64,000 bases of DNA from Lepidodermella squamata (lineage: Eukaryota; Gastrotricha): positions 1,488,001-1,552,000 of the forward strand of contig JBLDXI010000007.1 of NCBI GenBank assembly GCA_047495785.1, in the 5' to 3' direction. This document shows, piece after piece, positions 1 to 10,171 of this stretch (position 1 is its first letter; the number at the start of each line of letters is the position of its first letter). The position numbers were made by a program, and so were the translations under genes. The notes below the pieces were generated by a model. It had not been told where the DNA came from, searched no databases, and saw only the letters and a list, made by a program, of their open reading frames with translations.

Positions 1-470
1 TGAATGTCATATACGCGACAAGAAAATAAAAAAAACCGAGTTGATCTAATTGAACTGTGAACACCTAAATCAAAGATTTTCGAGAGTTTGAGAAATAGCC
101 GTCTAAATCGTTGATCGAACCGAAGCCGGCATTTTTGTTCGACATAGTTCGGCCAGGATTCAAGGATTATCTTGAACTATAACCAACATCCGCCGGTGTT
201 TCCTCCACGCGCGCATTCCTATTGGTTGGTTAAATTTACGCGTAACCGCACGTCGCGCGCATTTATTGCGCAACAAATAATTTCGGCGAATTTAATGATG
301 AATCATCGAAATATTATTTTTTTCAATTAACGTTGTGACAAGAAAAGCGATTCTTTTGAAAGCTCAGCCATCTCTTCTCTGCCAGTCTCTTCTAGCTCAA
401 CCGTTACGCCGGTAATTTCCTCTGAATTAGTGCTATTTTCCACATTTTTCTGTGGTTTCAGAGAGTGACC
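1..470. other. Non-coding stretch before the MITE
   Basis: No convincing gene is visible. A pyrimidine-rich tract ending in CAG at about 448-460 could be a splice acceptor for an upstream part of the TAZ1-KIX-RING gene, but nothing in the window confirms it. The 19-mer ATCCGCCGGTGTTTCCTCC near 188 recurs near 59117. Confidence 0.4.
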
Positions 471-882
471 CTGCTCGTACATATATATGTACGAGATTTT
501 TGCTAGTCGTACATATATTTCAAAAACATTTCTGCTGAACTTTGAAATTATATGGATTTATCAATTTTCATCGCAAATGTTCCAAATTTTAACCATATGT
601 ACATTGAGGCGTGACCAACCTTACCTCAAAGTTTGGTATGCATAGGGTGAATACCCATTATTAGCCACCCTGAAACCCGAAATTACCCGAAGTCGGTAAT
701 GTCAGGAACCATAACCGATGGACGGATAAAAATTTGCAGGTGTGTGGAACCCTGTTAGAGGCATTTGCCCTCAAAAAATAAACTTCCCAGGATCGACATT
801 GAGTGATTGGCTAAAATTCTAAGTTTTCATTCGAATATATGTACGAGCAGCAAAAATCGCGTACATATATATGTACGAGCAG
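471..882. mobile_element. Foldback MITE with ~50-bp palindrome-rich inverted ends
   Basis: The left end begins CTGCTCGTACATATATATGT, and the right end is its reverse complement with only a few mismatches over about 50 bp. Each end contains the near-perfect palindrome CTCGTACATAT/ATATGTACGAG. The element is 412 bp long and has no coding capacity. I see no clear target-site duplication. The outermost right end supplies the ATG at 871 and the first four codons of the TAZ1 reading frame, so the insertion abuts or interrupts that gene. Confidence 0.7.
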
Positions 883-1906
883 TCATTCCGTAAAACTAAT
901 CAAGGGCTAAGCGAGGAGAAAAGAATAGGGATTCAAAATCAATTGATCTTGATTTTGCATGCTCATAAGTGTGAAAAACGAGATGCTAGCAAAGTCGATA
1001 GCAAAGTCGATAGCAGCAAGTGTTGCTGGTACTGCAACAAACCCGACTTTACCGAACTGCAGAGTCGCTTATTGTCAACGAATGAAAGAAGTGATAAGCC
1101 ACTTGAGAGGTTGCAGGCATGATAAATCTTGCACATGTGAGTTTAAATTATGGAATTAATTTCGGATGCTAAGATTTTAGATTCGATTTTAGACAAACGC
1201 TGCTTGTCTACGCGGCAAATAGGTATACATTGGCAGTCGTGCAAGGACGAGGAGTGTCCTGTATGTAAGGAAGTTCGGATGCTGAGTCACTTGTCGAAGC
1301 CTGTTTTCGACTCGAAAGTTTTGCGGAAAACAACGAGTGATAATATCCCGGGAGGCTCTGGCACCGTTATTCCCATTCAAGCTAATGCATCAACATGGCA
1401 GAAAGAATTCGGAACTGAAGCTAAGGCAGGCTGCTATCGATAAATTTATGCAAGAATTAAGGGTGAGGAGCGGTGGTTACAGTGACCTCGCGGCTTTGCG
1501 CAAGTTTGCCGTTCAAACCGAAGCTGAAATTTTCACCCGATCTGATAAATCCGAGCGGTACTTCTTTTTATTGGCCGAGAAGCTTTACACTGCTTCGAAG
1601 GAACTCTTGCATACTGGAGGGAATGGTAAAGTGTTGGTGCAATTTTTCTAATTTCTATCTGTTTTTCTTCCTTAAAGACGAAACTATGAATGGGGAGACT
1701 TCTCAATGCCCGATTTGTTACTTGGACATCGTAAAACTCGGTTGCAGTTCGAGACGCTTGATTTGTGGACATGGTAACTTCAAATTCAAATGTCTTCACC
1801 TCATCCTTATATCGATGTTTTTCTAGCTTATCATATGGCCTGCATTAACCGCTGGCTGAGAGAGAATGACAGTTGCCCAACTTGCAGAGCTATTGTACAG
1901 AAGTAA
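871..1906 (+). pseudogene. TAZ1-KIX-RING-H2 protein derived from a CBP/p300-like gene, frame-broken
   Basis: Residues encoded at 917-1290 match the TAZ1 zinc finger of CBP/p300: IQNQLILILHAHKC, then CRVAYCQRMKEVISHLRGC, then RCLSTRQIGIHWQSC and CPVC. Bases 1385-1620 match a KIX domain, including ALRKFAVQTEAEIF and YFFLLAEKLYTASKEL. The 3' end encodes a RING-H2 finger (CPICYLD, ICGHAYH, INRWL, CPTC). Good GT-AG introns are 1137-1192 (56 nt), 1626-1677 (52 nt) and 1774-1826 (53 nt), and they restore frame exactly. Two frame changes have no good intron: one near 1020-1062 inside TAZ1, where a 43-nt intron would lose a zinc-binding Cys, and one near 1390-1415 at the start of KIX. The gene is therefore a pseudogene, or the assembly has two single-base errors. 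The apparent ATG lies in a MITE end. CBP-type TAZ1 and KIX bind activation domains; RING-H2 would add E3 ligase activity (inference). Confidence 0.75.
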
Positions 1907-2740
1907 ACATGTAGTTTCAAGAACTTCAAGTAATGGAGTGATGAGTGCTTGAAACCTCTAACTTCGAGCGATAAATTGAAACATTACAATTCTATTATTA
2001 TTCAAGATTAGCTAATTGAAACATTTTTACAGTGGAAGGGAATACTCTATGGCTAGCCATGGAGAAATATAATTTCCCCCCGATCTGGAACCCTGAGCTC
2101 GTTTGGCGCAGCCAAACGAATCGAGGGGTTCCAGTGAGGGGTTCCAGTATAAGTAAGGTCCTTATATTCCACCTTATAATAATCCTTTCAACTCATTGAG
2201 AGCTAATTTATAGCAATAACTCGCAATATTCGATACGCATGACCGTATATTTGTTGAGAATCTTGAAAATAAATTTGCGTACTACCGAAAAATTACAGAA
2301 ATATTTGTAATATGGCAACGCTCCTGTAAAAATCCGTAACGCAGACTACCAATAATAAGCAGAATACCACTATAAAACCCACAAATTTGGTTCCGCTCAC
2401 CTTGAATTTGGTTGCGGCAAAAGGTAAATTTATCACAAATCCGGAGAAATTTGGTCAAACATATGATAAAATACCGACAATTAACGAACCCCGAGCAAGT
2501 TACCTTCAGAGTTTTCCAAGGTTTCCGGTAAAATATGAATTCTTCAGAAAATTCTTAGATAAAGAATGAAATCTCCCGGTAGGTTACATTAACAAATTAG
2601 TTAAATTTCCATAAAAAGGTGCGAAATAAAAAAATTATTGCTGCGCGAATATAGGACATAGGTCAACTGATTAAGATTGGGATTCGTTAATTTACGAATT
2701 TATTTTACGAATTTATGTTTTAATCGTAATGATGTGAAAA
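1907..2740. other. AT-rich non-coding stretch with a dispersed-repeat fragment
   Basis: No gene is visible. A fragment at about 2380-2480 containing AAATTTGGTTCCGCTCACC resembles the dispersed repeat also present near 7100-7300 and 56460-56540. I searched the minus strand here for the missing TM2-TM4 exons of the adjacent Cys-loop receptor and found nothing. Confidence 0.4.
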
Positions 2741-3670
2741 TTACCTGTCTGGCAATTTCGGCGGTAAGAATAGGCACGTGATTTGTAAGAAGAAGGTCGC
2801 ATAAGACGGAATCATCATACTGGCGACGTAGTAGTTGTATTTGCGCCTGAATCGACTCGTTAAAACCATTCGCGAAAAGACGCCTGTCGACTCGGAAACA
2901 TTCAAACTCTCCCCGGTGAATGTCCGACTTAAATTATTAGGATACGCCAACTCCCAAACATCGGTATCGCTTATCAGATTCGTACTTAGAGACGCATCCG
3001 TCCCATAAAAAACGACATCGTACCAGAGAAAGTCACTACTCTCCTCGGGTTCAAACTTCATTTCGCAAGTCAACGTGTCGAATGGGAAGTGTTTAAATGA
3101 GAATGACGAGCAAGACGTATCGATTCGCCTTGTATAACCGATGTAAGCCTGAGGTCCAGATGCCATGAAAGGGAAGATGAATACGATATCTCCGTCAGCT
3201 CCATTTTCCAACGGCCGAGTCGTTTCATAAGCGTTGAGATGGGCCAAGTAGGGGTGCCAGACGTCTCGAGGCGTTAGGAGAAAGTATAAACTTTGAACCC
3301 GATCTTTCGGCAATTTGCACAACGGCGAATCTGGTACGATTTTGTTACAATCGTAGACTGGGCAGGGAAACGCCCATTCAAAGGTGAAGTATAGGAAAAG
3401 GGACATTCGCTGCTCGACGTCGTTGATCTGAATGAAGCGGAAAATGTAAGCGGCTGTTTTGACGCGAAGGGCCTGGGTGAAATTATTCCTGGCCACCGTT
3501 TCGCTCGGGACGCTTCGGGACATCACGACTGGGCACCAGTTGTAGACATACTCCTTCTGCAATTCTTCCATCAGTGCTTTTGTTTGCGTACTGGAATCTT
3601 GATCACATCGAACTAACACATTGCCGGCTATTCCTGAAATTACTAGTAAAGCAAAAAATTCCTTCGCCAT
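2741..3670 (-). CDS. Cys-loop ligand-gated ion channel subunit, N-terminal part only
   Basis: The 309-residue reading frame has a signal peptide (about 1-22), an extracellular ligand-binding domain and the first membrane segment (about 275-302). The Cys-loop reads C-x14-C around HFPFD, one residue longer than the usual C-x13-C. The frame ends at DR followed by GTAATTTT, which looks like a 5' splice site. The intact paralogue at 51797-53008 continues from the equivalent position into TM2. No exon for TM2-TM4 is recognisable downstream on this strand (positions 1-2740). Either those exons lie outside the window or the gene is truncated after TM1. It would be a plasma-membrane subunit of a pentameric receptor; the ligand cannot be told. 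A pattern of Cys residues (CPVYDC plus a third Cys) is shared with the paralogue. Confidence 0.7.
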   Translation of the reverse strand: MAKEFFALLVISGIAGNVLVRCDQDSSTQTKALMEELQKEYVYNWCPVVMSRSVPSETVARNNFTQALRVKTAAYIFRFIQINDVEQRMSLFLYFTFEWAFPCPVYDCNKIVPDSPLCKLPKDRVQSLYFLLTPRDVWHPYLAHLNAYETTRPLENGADGDIVFIFPFMASGPQAYIGYTRRIDTSCSSFSFKHFPFDTLTCEMKFEPEESSDFLWYDVVFYGTDASLSTNLISDTDVWELAYPNNLSRTFTGESLNVSESTGVFSRMVLTSRFRRKYNYYVASMMIPSYATFFLQITCLFLPPKLPDR

Positions 3671-5118
3671 TTTTTCGAACGCTTTACTACAATGTATGTC
3701 GATTCTCCATTTGGCGGATAGTATGTGTTGATATAATTCGATATTTTTTAATTGCCCAGGAGGCTTGCTTAGCTCGAACTACGCTGTTTGCAATTTTTGC
3801 AGCTGAATTATTGATGAGCCTTAGAGCTATTTGCTCCTAATCAAGTCGGGGTTTAACTTCCTGATTTCACTAGCTATTTCCAGAACATAGCCTCAGGAGC
3901 CCAGCGATATATATATATATGATTGGTATAACATTTATTTGATTTCAATCGATTAATTTTCCCCCATTTCACCATTTCATTTATAAAATCTATTTGAAAC
4001 TTTACGCTTCTTTCTAGGAATTGGGCATTACTAGCATTACCTTAATAAAAAAATGCACCAAGCCGCGAATCTGATATTGTCTTTCATGACATAGTTTTTA
4101 ATGAGGCAAGTCGGGGTTTTGGTGCAGTTTTAAAATTTATGAGAACAACTCGGCAAATCTAATTGAGAAAAACCTTAATTTTCCATGCTCCGTTTACTTT
4201 AAAATTGCAGTCCACTATAGGTAGTGGAAAAAACAAGGATTTTTAATGCCAATAAATTTCACAACTAATAAATGACGCCTGGTTTTTATTTGAAACTGTT
4301 ATCCAATTATCCAAAGTATTAAGCACAAAATGCCCCAACGCGAAAACTTCTATACTGGGGAAAAAATATCCCATGACAAAGCTTTTTCCCTTCATCATAA
4401 ACCTCACGATGACGGTTCGAGTCCCATAGCCTCTCAGGATCTTCTTGCCAAGATTCCTATTGCTTTGAAATCGTGAAATACCATTTTCCTCCAAATCATT
4501 ACTTCATTAGAAGCTTTGCGGCAATGTAAGGGCAAAATGGTGATGCGCTACGATAGGAAAGGCTTTCGAAGTTCCCAGCATCGCAAAGTTCCTAAGGCCG
4601 GTTCCAGTGGAACACCATTGAAACTATTGGCCAGGGATTGGGTTGGTCTCGATATTGGGCCTATCTGGAAGATCCGCCATACAAGTTGGTAGTCATTTTC
4701 TGAATTTGATGTTTCGTAGAGGGAAATGCAAATCTCAAATTTTTAAGGTGTTAGCGCAGTTGATAATTTGCCGCACGATAAAAACTGATGAGGTACTCAT
4801 ATTTCAAGGATTTCTGGAGCATCCTATATTAATCTGGAATAATTCAAAATCTCTCCGAAAAACTGGTTCAGGCCATAATGAGTTCACGAATCTTTCTTTC
4901 TCTTTTTTCAAGTAATTTTTGCGATTTTCTAGAAAATTCGGAAAACTCGCCATAAATTTTCGAGCTAGCAAAGGCATTTTATTATATCGTCGTTAAAAAC
5001 TGAAAAATGATGTAATTCAGCCGTCTGATTATCGAAATTCGTCAATTTCACTCATGAATATTGAAAGTATCTAATAAATTTGAATAAGTTATCATCAATG
5101 AGACATTGATTGTTCGGC
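3671..5118. other. AT-rich intergenic stretch
   Basis: Short open frames here show no family signature, codon bias or splice-site structure. I see no RNA gene. Base composition is AT-rich and close to the window average for non-coding DNA. Confidence 0.4.
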
Positions 5119-6015
5119 CTATTGTTGCTTGTTCGAGGCCTCAGCCTTCTCGCTAGAAATCGCTTTCAGCGCTTCCTGCTGCGCGTTAATCTCAAGTCGA
5201 CGCGCCTTTCGAACAGCATCACCATGGCCAGCACTGTGAAGATGCTCCATAACAGCGGCCATGTGCAACGGCTGTCGCGGGACACTGAAAGGCGGCGACG
5301 ATTTGCAAACGCCACAACACAGCTCGCCGACGTTATTCAACGCCAAATGGCCAAGTGAAGCGTTGACCATACCCGCGAAACCAGTCCGCTTCTCCGCCTT
5401 TTTAATACGTTCGCTCAAAAATTTCGACATGTAAGGCAGTAGGTACTTCTTCTTGTTGTCTTCATCGCTTGTTTTAGTCGTCGTGGAACCGGCTAGACTT
5501 TCGTTGCTTTCCGGCTTAGCCTCCCGTTTCGGCTTCGCGGCAACTTCGACCCAATTCGCGTCTTTATCCTTGTTTTTCTGCTTACGCCGGTCGCGTTTAT
5601 TCTTAGCCAGCTCCGTTGTAAAATCAACGCTTTGGACGCTGGTGTCAGGGGTAAGAATTGCCGGCGGGACAACTGGTTCAAGTTCCGGGGTGGATTTCAT
5701 CGCCGTTTCTTCGACTTTATTCGCCAGTCGAACTACGGCTCGAACATCGCTGATGATACCCGGTAAACGGGAAATTAACCGATTTTCCGGCGATTTCGCC
5801 GCCGCGAATTCCGTCAACCAGCTGAAGTCCTGTGATTCATCGCCGTTGATCGAATCGGCCAAAACTTGCCAGGTTTGATTTAGCACATCACGAAGTTGGT
5901 CGATCTTCGAATTTTCAAGCAGAGATGCTTCGATTTCGTTGCATAGATTAGCTATAGTTGCTCGGGGTTTCTGGCCATCGTTTTTTGCAGATATCGGTCT
6001 GGAAGTACTTGTCAT
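5119..6015 (-). CDS. Lysine-rich protein with C-terminal Cys/His finger-like motif
   Basis: I do not recognise the family. The open frame extends to 6183, but the likely start is the ATG at 6015-6013. It lies three bases after a splice-acceptor-like TTTTTCCAG, with a TATA-like GTATAAAAACC about 55 bases upstream. The resulting protein is 298 aa. The N-terminal half is helical. A basic region (KNKRDRRKQKNKDKD) begins at about residue 137 and a second basic patch follows (KPKREAKPE). The C-terminus has CCGVC, then HMAAVMEHLHSAGH, a spacing reminiscent of a U1-like C2H2 zinc finger. Together these suggest a nuclear or RNA-binding role, but that is inference. The gene appears to have no intron in its coding region. 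Confidence 0.6.
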   Translation of the reverse strand: MTSTSRPISAKNDGQKPRATIANLCNEIEASLLENSKIDQLRDVLNQTWQVLADSINGDESQDFSWLTEFAAAKSPENRLISRLPGIISDVRAVVRLANKVEETAMKSTPELEPVVPPAILTPDTSVQSVDFTTELAKNKRDRRKQKNKDKDANWVEVAAKPKREAKPESNESLAGSTTTKTSDEDNKKKYLLPYMSKFLSERIKKAEKRTGFAGMVNASLGHLALNNVGELCCGVCKSSPPFSVPRQPLHMAAVMEHLHSAGHGDAVRKARRLEINAQQEALKAISSEKAEASNKQQ

Positions 6016-6363
6016 TTGCTGGAAAAACGATGGTATTAAACGAATCTTGAATAAATGTAAGGTTTTTATACCGCGAAAATTGCGCGCGATTGCGTCATCT
6101 TTTTCCTTATCGCAATGTATATACCGGTGACTCAACTTGGGTGTGTGTGTGTTTTTTCTTGATATATGCGGCGTCGTATACATGCGCTATACGGGTGAAT
6201 AATTAACTACGTGTAAAAAATTGCCGGTCGCTGGAATAGTCGAGAAATGCAATGTGTACAACACAAGCTGAGCTGCCATGGATGGAATCAATATTAATCT
6301 AGCTTTGCGATTCAAAATATAAAAAAATAGATCTGAAACAGCCCGGACTGCCATATTCGATAT

Positions 6364-6554
6364 ACCGTATTTGTTCCAATAGGGGCCCATTCACTAATAT
6401 TCGCCCATCCCTAATAGTAGCCCAGGGTTGAGGGGTCAAGTTGGTTCGAAAACATAAAAATGAACGATTCACCAAAAATTATTTTTTGAACTTTTCAAAA
6501 TTTCGAGGGTGATATTTTAGTAGCCCGGGCTGCAATAGGAACAAATACTATGGT
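6364..6554. mobile_element. Short MITE, inverted ends ACCGTATTTGTTCC...
   Basis: The left end ACCGTATTTGTTCCAATAGG and the reverse complement of the right end (ACCATAGTATTTGTTCCTAT) are near-identical inverted repeats bounding 191 bp. GGGCCC-like and GCCCGGGC blocks lie just inside the ends. A second, partial copy lies at 24844-24900. It has no coding capacity. Confidence 0.6.
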
Positions 6555-7089
6555 AAGTGGAAATATTCGATAAAGATGGAGGCAGAGGAAAATTCCCTGA
6601 GCAGCAATGGACGCTTTTTGCGAAATAACTACGAAAATCATGAAACTGCCCTAAAACGCCATTTTATGCCAACTTTCACCTTTTCTTCGTAACTTACTGC
6701 AGTTTAACCCTCTAAGGCCGGGAGCGTGTATACTCAAACTACGACCTTGAATTCTCATACTTCCCGATTTATGCCGAAAAAACGGCTTGGCAAAATTTTA
6801 GATCTAGACTACCCGATTCCGAAAACCGCAGACTCGCGGACAGTTAGCCTGCAGCGACCCGAAGCGATTTTCATCAAAAATTGCGGACAGCATTTTCGTT
6901 ACCAATTTTTTCTCACGCACCCGATTCTAATGAAAATTTGATGAAAGTTTACCGCAAACTAGATCTATCGACTGGTGAAAACCACTTCACAAAATTCCTC
7001 ATGGTTGAAAAGTTATTGAAAAAATTCGATGCAAATAAAATATTACGCATACTTTAATCTAATAACTAGTGAAAAAGAATAGCTTTTAG

Positions 7090-7310
7090 CGGGACAAGTA
7101 TGCATTTTGCGGAACCAAAGTCTAAATATGGCAAGGGTCATTTTTAATAATTCTACGGATTTTAGGCGAAGCAGGAGTTCTGAATTGAACACTCTGTCTT
7201 GTTGGGAATGTTACGCTGAATTTACTGGTGATTATTTTAGAAGCATTGTGGTCAATCGTGACCCACAAGAACGAAAATATTTTTAATTGTCCTTCACTTT
7301 CCTGGCACAA
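7090..7310 (-). repeat. Dispersed repeat family A, inverted copy
   Basis: Read on the minus strand, this block aligns with 56325-56490 over more than 150 bases. Shared words include TCACCAGTAAATTCAG, AAAATGACYCTTGSCATATTT and TTTGGTTCCGC. The function is unknown and it does not look coding. Confidence 0.55.
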
Positions 7311-7459
7311 TTTTCCAAAAATAATTTGGAGGAAACCAACAACAACATAACAATCAAGGTAAAATCAAAAATCAAGAATAATAGGAAAAGATAAAGGCTC
7401 GAGCAGAGGGTGAACAAGCGCTTGTCAGAGACAGTGCGCAGGCGACGATAGTGAGGAGA

Positions 7460-9600
7460 TATCGGAAAAGTTATTTCGGGCCACCAGAAAATACCAAGCT
7501 TTGGTTCCGCTAAAAGGAGGACCCAAACAACCCTGATTGGCACTAAGGGTACCGTAGTCGACTGGTTAGTCGCCTTCCGGACCTTGCAGGTCTCGCACTG
7601 GCGACAGTACCGCCGCACCGCGCTGTAGCAGCCCGGGAACCAGCATTAGTCCCGTATCCTTTCCAGCGTCTTGAACCGACCGAGGTGACCAGACGAGGGC
7701 GCGTCATGAGCGACGCGGATCACCTGCGGCACGTGGACAGCGGGAAGGATGAGGCAAAGCCGAGGGAAGAGCCAGTCTTCCACCGACAGGTAAAACACGC
7801 CGGCTTCGTCCTTTGAGACTGCGCTGCGGTGGCGCAAGAGGCAGGCGGATGCGGCAGAGAGCGGCTGAGGCAGAACTTCGCCGAGGTCGAAATGGCGTAG
7901 GACAGGTCCGAGGTCGGGATCGTCTAGCTGAGCGGCACGGAGCTAGGCCGGGTCGAGGCGAAACGAGTCGGCTATCGACAACGAGGCGGCGCAGGTCGCG
8001 TCGGGAAAGGCTGTGTCGTCGTAGGTGTAGCCGATCTCGTCTGAATCGACTGAGGGCCGCGAGAGGCCGTCGGCGAGGTTGAGGCGACCAGGTCGGTGTA
8101 CCAGATCGAACTGGTAGTCGCCCAACCAAGCCAACGCCAGACTCGCTTGCTCGGGTCGCGTAGCGTCTGGAGCCACACGAGCGCATTGCGGTCGGTTTCG
8201 AGGACGAACCTGGTGCCAAGCAGGTATTCTCTGAACCGGTCACACGAGAACACAATCGCGAGGCACTCCTTCTCCAGGGCTGGATACTTCCGCTCGGCGG
8301 GCGAAAGCAGGCGGCTGTGCGCGGCGACCAGCCGGTCGAGTCCATCGCCGCCAGTCTGCATGAGCATGCAGCCTAAGACGACGTCCGAGGCGTCACACAT
8401 CACCTTGAACGCGCGAGAGAAGTCAGGGTAGACCAGGATGCCCGGCTGCTGGAAGGCGGCATTCAAGGCGAGGAGCGACTTCTCGCAGTCGTCCGACCAG
8501 GCAAACGGCACGGCGTTCGAGGTGAGAGCGGATAAAGGCGCGGCCAACGTCGCGAAGTCAGGCAGGTGTACACGTAGGAAATTGCAGGTGCCCAGGAACG
8601 AGCGGACATCCCGACGGCAGGTAGGGCGAGGAAAGTGCTCGATATCGCGAGTACGATCGGGGTCCGGGGACACGCCAGAGGCAGAGAGGCGACGGCCGAG
8701 GAACTTCACTTCGGGGCGAGCGAGCTCGCACTTGGCGGCGGACACGCTAACACGAAAGTCCCGGAAGCGCTCAAAGACCAGGCGGAGGCGGCGAAGCATC
8801 TCTGGGACGCTGTCGGCGTAGACCAGGCAGTCATCCTGGTAAACGATGCAGAGGTCTAGCAGACCGTCCAGGATTTCATTCTGCATCGCTGACTGCAGCA
8901 AAGCAGGGCTAACCGACAGGCCCATAGGCAACACAGCGTAGCGCCACTTTTCGCCATCCGCACCGTAAAAAGTCAAGATCGCGGCAAGATTCGTCCAAGG
9001 GCAGCTGGTGAAAGGCCTGGCGCAAGAAGACGGTGGCGCCATGCAGCCGTTCGATCACGTCCTCCCAGAGCGGCGGGACGTGATACCGGTCGGGCAGGAA
9101 CTTGTTCTGCGGGCGGAAGTCGACCGTGAACCGGGTGCCGTTGGGATCCGCGGCCGAGGGCTTGGGGACGATGACCGGGCAACAGGCGTTCGGCGAGTTG
9201 CCGGGCTCGATCAGGCCCCGCTCGCGCAAGAATCGGAGGTGCTTATGCAGCTCGGACTTATTGTGCGGGCCCATGTAGCGGCTAGGCTGATGGTCTTCGC
9301 CGTCGTCTCAATCAACAAGGGCTGCTTCAGGCGAATGCCCATCGAACTGTCGCTGATCGCTGAATATCGGCGCGAACTCGGTGATGAGTAGGCGAAGCGC
9401 GGCGCCATCCTCAGTGTTCAGTTCCATGACGGATCGGTCGATAAGCGCGCGAACATCGTCGGGTAGCGACTCGGACGGGCTGGGCGGCGAGAAAGAGAGC
9501 TGACCCGAGGCGAGGTTTAACTCGGCCTTGTGCCTTGTTTGTGAACAGTACCGAGCCACCAACCGTTAAGCAATGCCGGTCACTTTCAACGACGAGTACC
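7460..9600 (-). pseudogene. Decayed Ty3/gypsy LTR retrotransposon pol (RT, RNase H, partial integrase)
   Basis: Read on the minus strand, the order is a linker upstream of reverse transcriptase (9562-9308), RT fingers and palm (9274-8909), then RT continuing through the YxDD box (YQDDCLVYA) with RNase H to about 7950. A HHCC zinc-binding integrase N-terminus follows (YCRQCETCK near 7600). Recognisable RNase H words are LVHRPGRLNLADGLSRP and DASDVVLGCML. The parts lie in different frames and stop codons intervene near 7930 and 7640, so the copy is dead. The integrase core, gag and both LTRs are not seen. The block is strongly GC-rich against AT-rich flanks, so its base composition is unlike its neighbours. 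Confidence 0.85.
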
Positions 9601-10171
9601 GGTAGGCTCGCCGAGTGAGTAGCCGTGTATTTGAGTTCCTTCTACTGCCATATCTGCTGTGGTTAGAACTCATCTTCTGGTCAGATGAACAATCTTCAAG
9701 ATGGTCCATGTCATGAAATCTGCTTGTTGTCGTGAAATGTTAGTAGCATTGTTACTCATTATCTTCTTGTACAATAGAGTGTATATTTCGTAAGGGAATA
9801 TACTAAGAGACAATAACAGTTAGACGATATAGCAGGAAGAACCTGGTTTTGCTGCCCCAAAATACCCAGAATAGGCCTGGACTCTCCCGACTGGGAAAAA
9901 ACGGTCAAATTACGGTTAATAGAATTATGAGATTTAAGCTTTTAATTCTCTAGTTTTTGCCATAGCATTGCCGCCATTCCGCTATGAACTGCTTTTCGCA
10001 ACATTGTGACGCCAAAATTGCGTCTCAAGATAAATCTGAGATTCAAAACTTGTCGTTCTTGCAGCAAAACCTGCTCATTTTTCGCCTACTGTCCTCATTT
10101 AACAAACCATCCTCGAATAAAAAAATTCAGCCTTTAAGACCTATTCCTGCAGGCTGCTCTATTGTTAGATT
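9601..10171. other. Non-coding stretch
   Basis: No gene, RNA or clear repeat is visible between the gypsy remnant and the large inverted-repeat transposon. Confidence 0.35.

Noticed and set aside
1020-1062. 43-nt intron inside TAZ1 (GTGTTG...CTGCAG)
   Set aside because: It restores frame but removes one zinc-binding Cys, so I treat the site as a frameshift rather than a confident intron.
7813-9391. Several plus-strand Arg-rich frames across the gypsy block
   Set aside because: Antisense shadows of GC-rich pol sequence with no family features.
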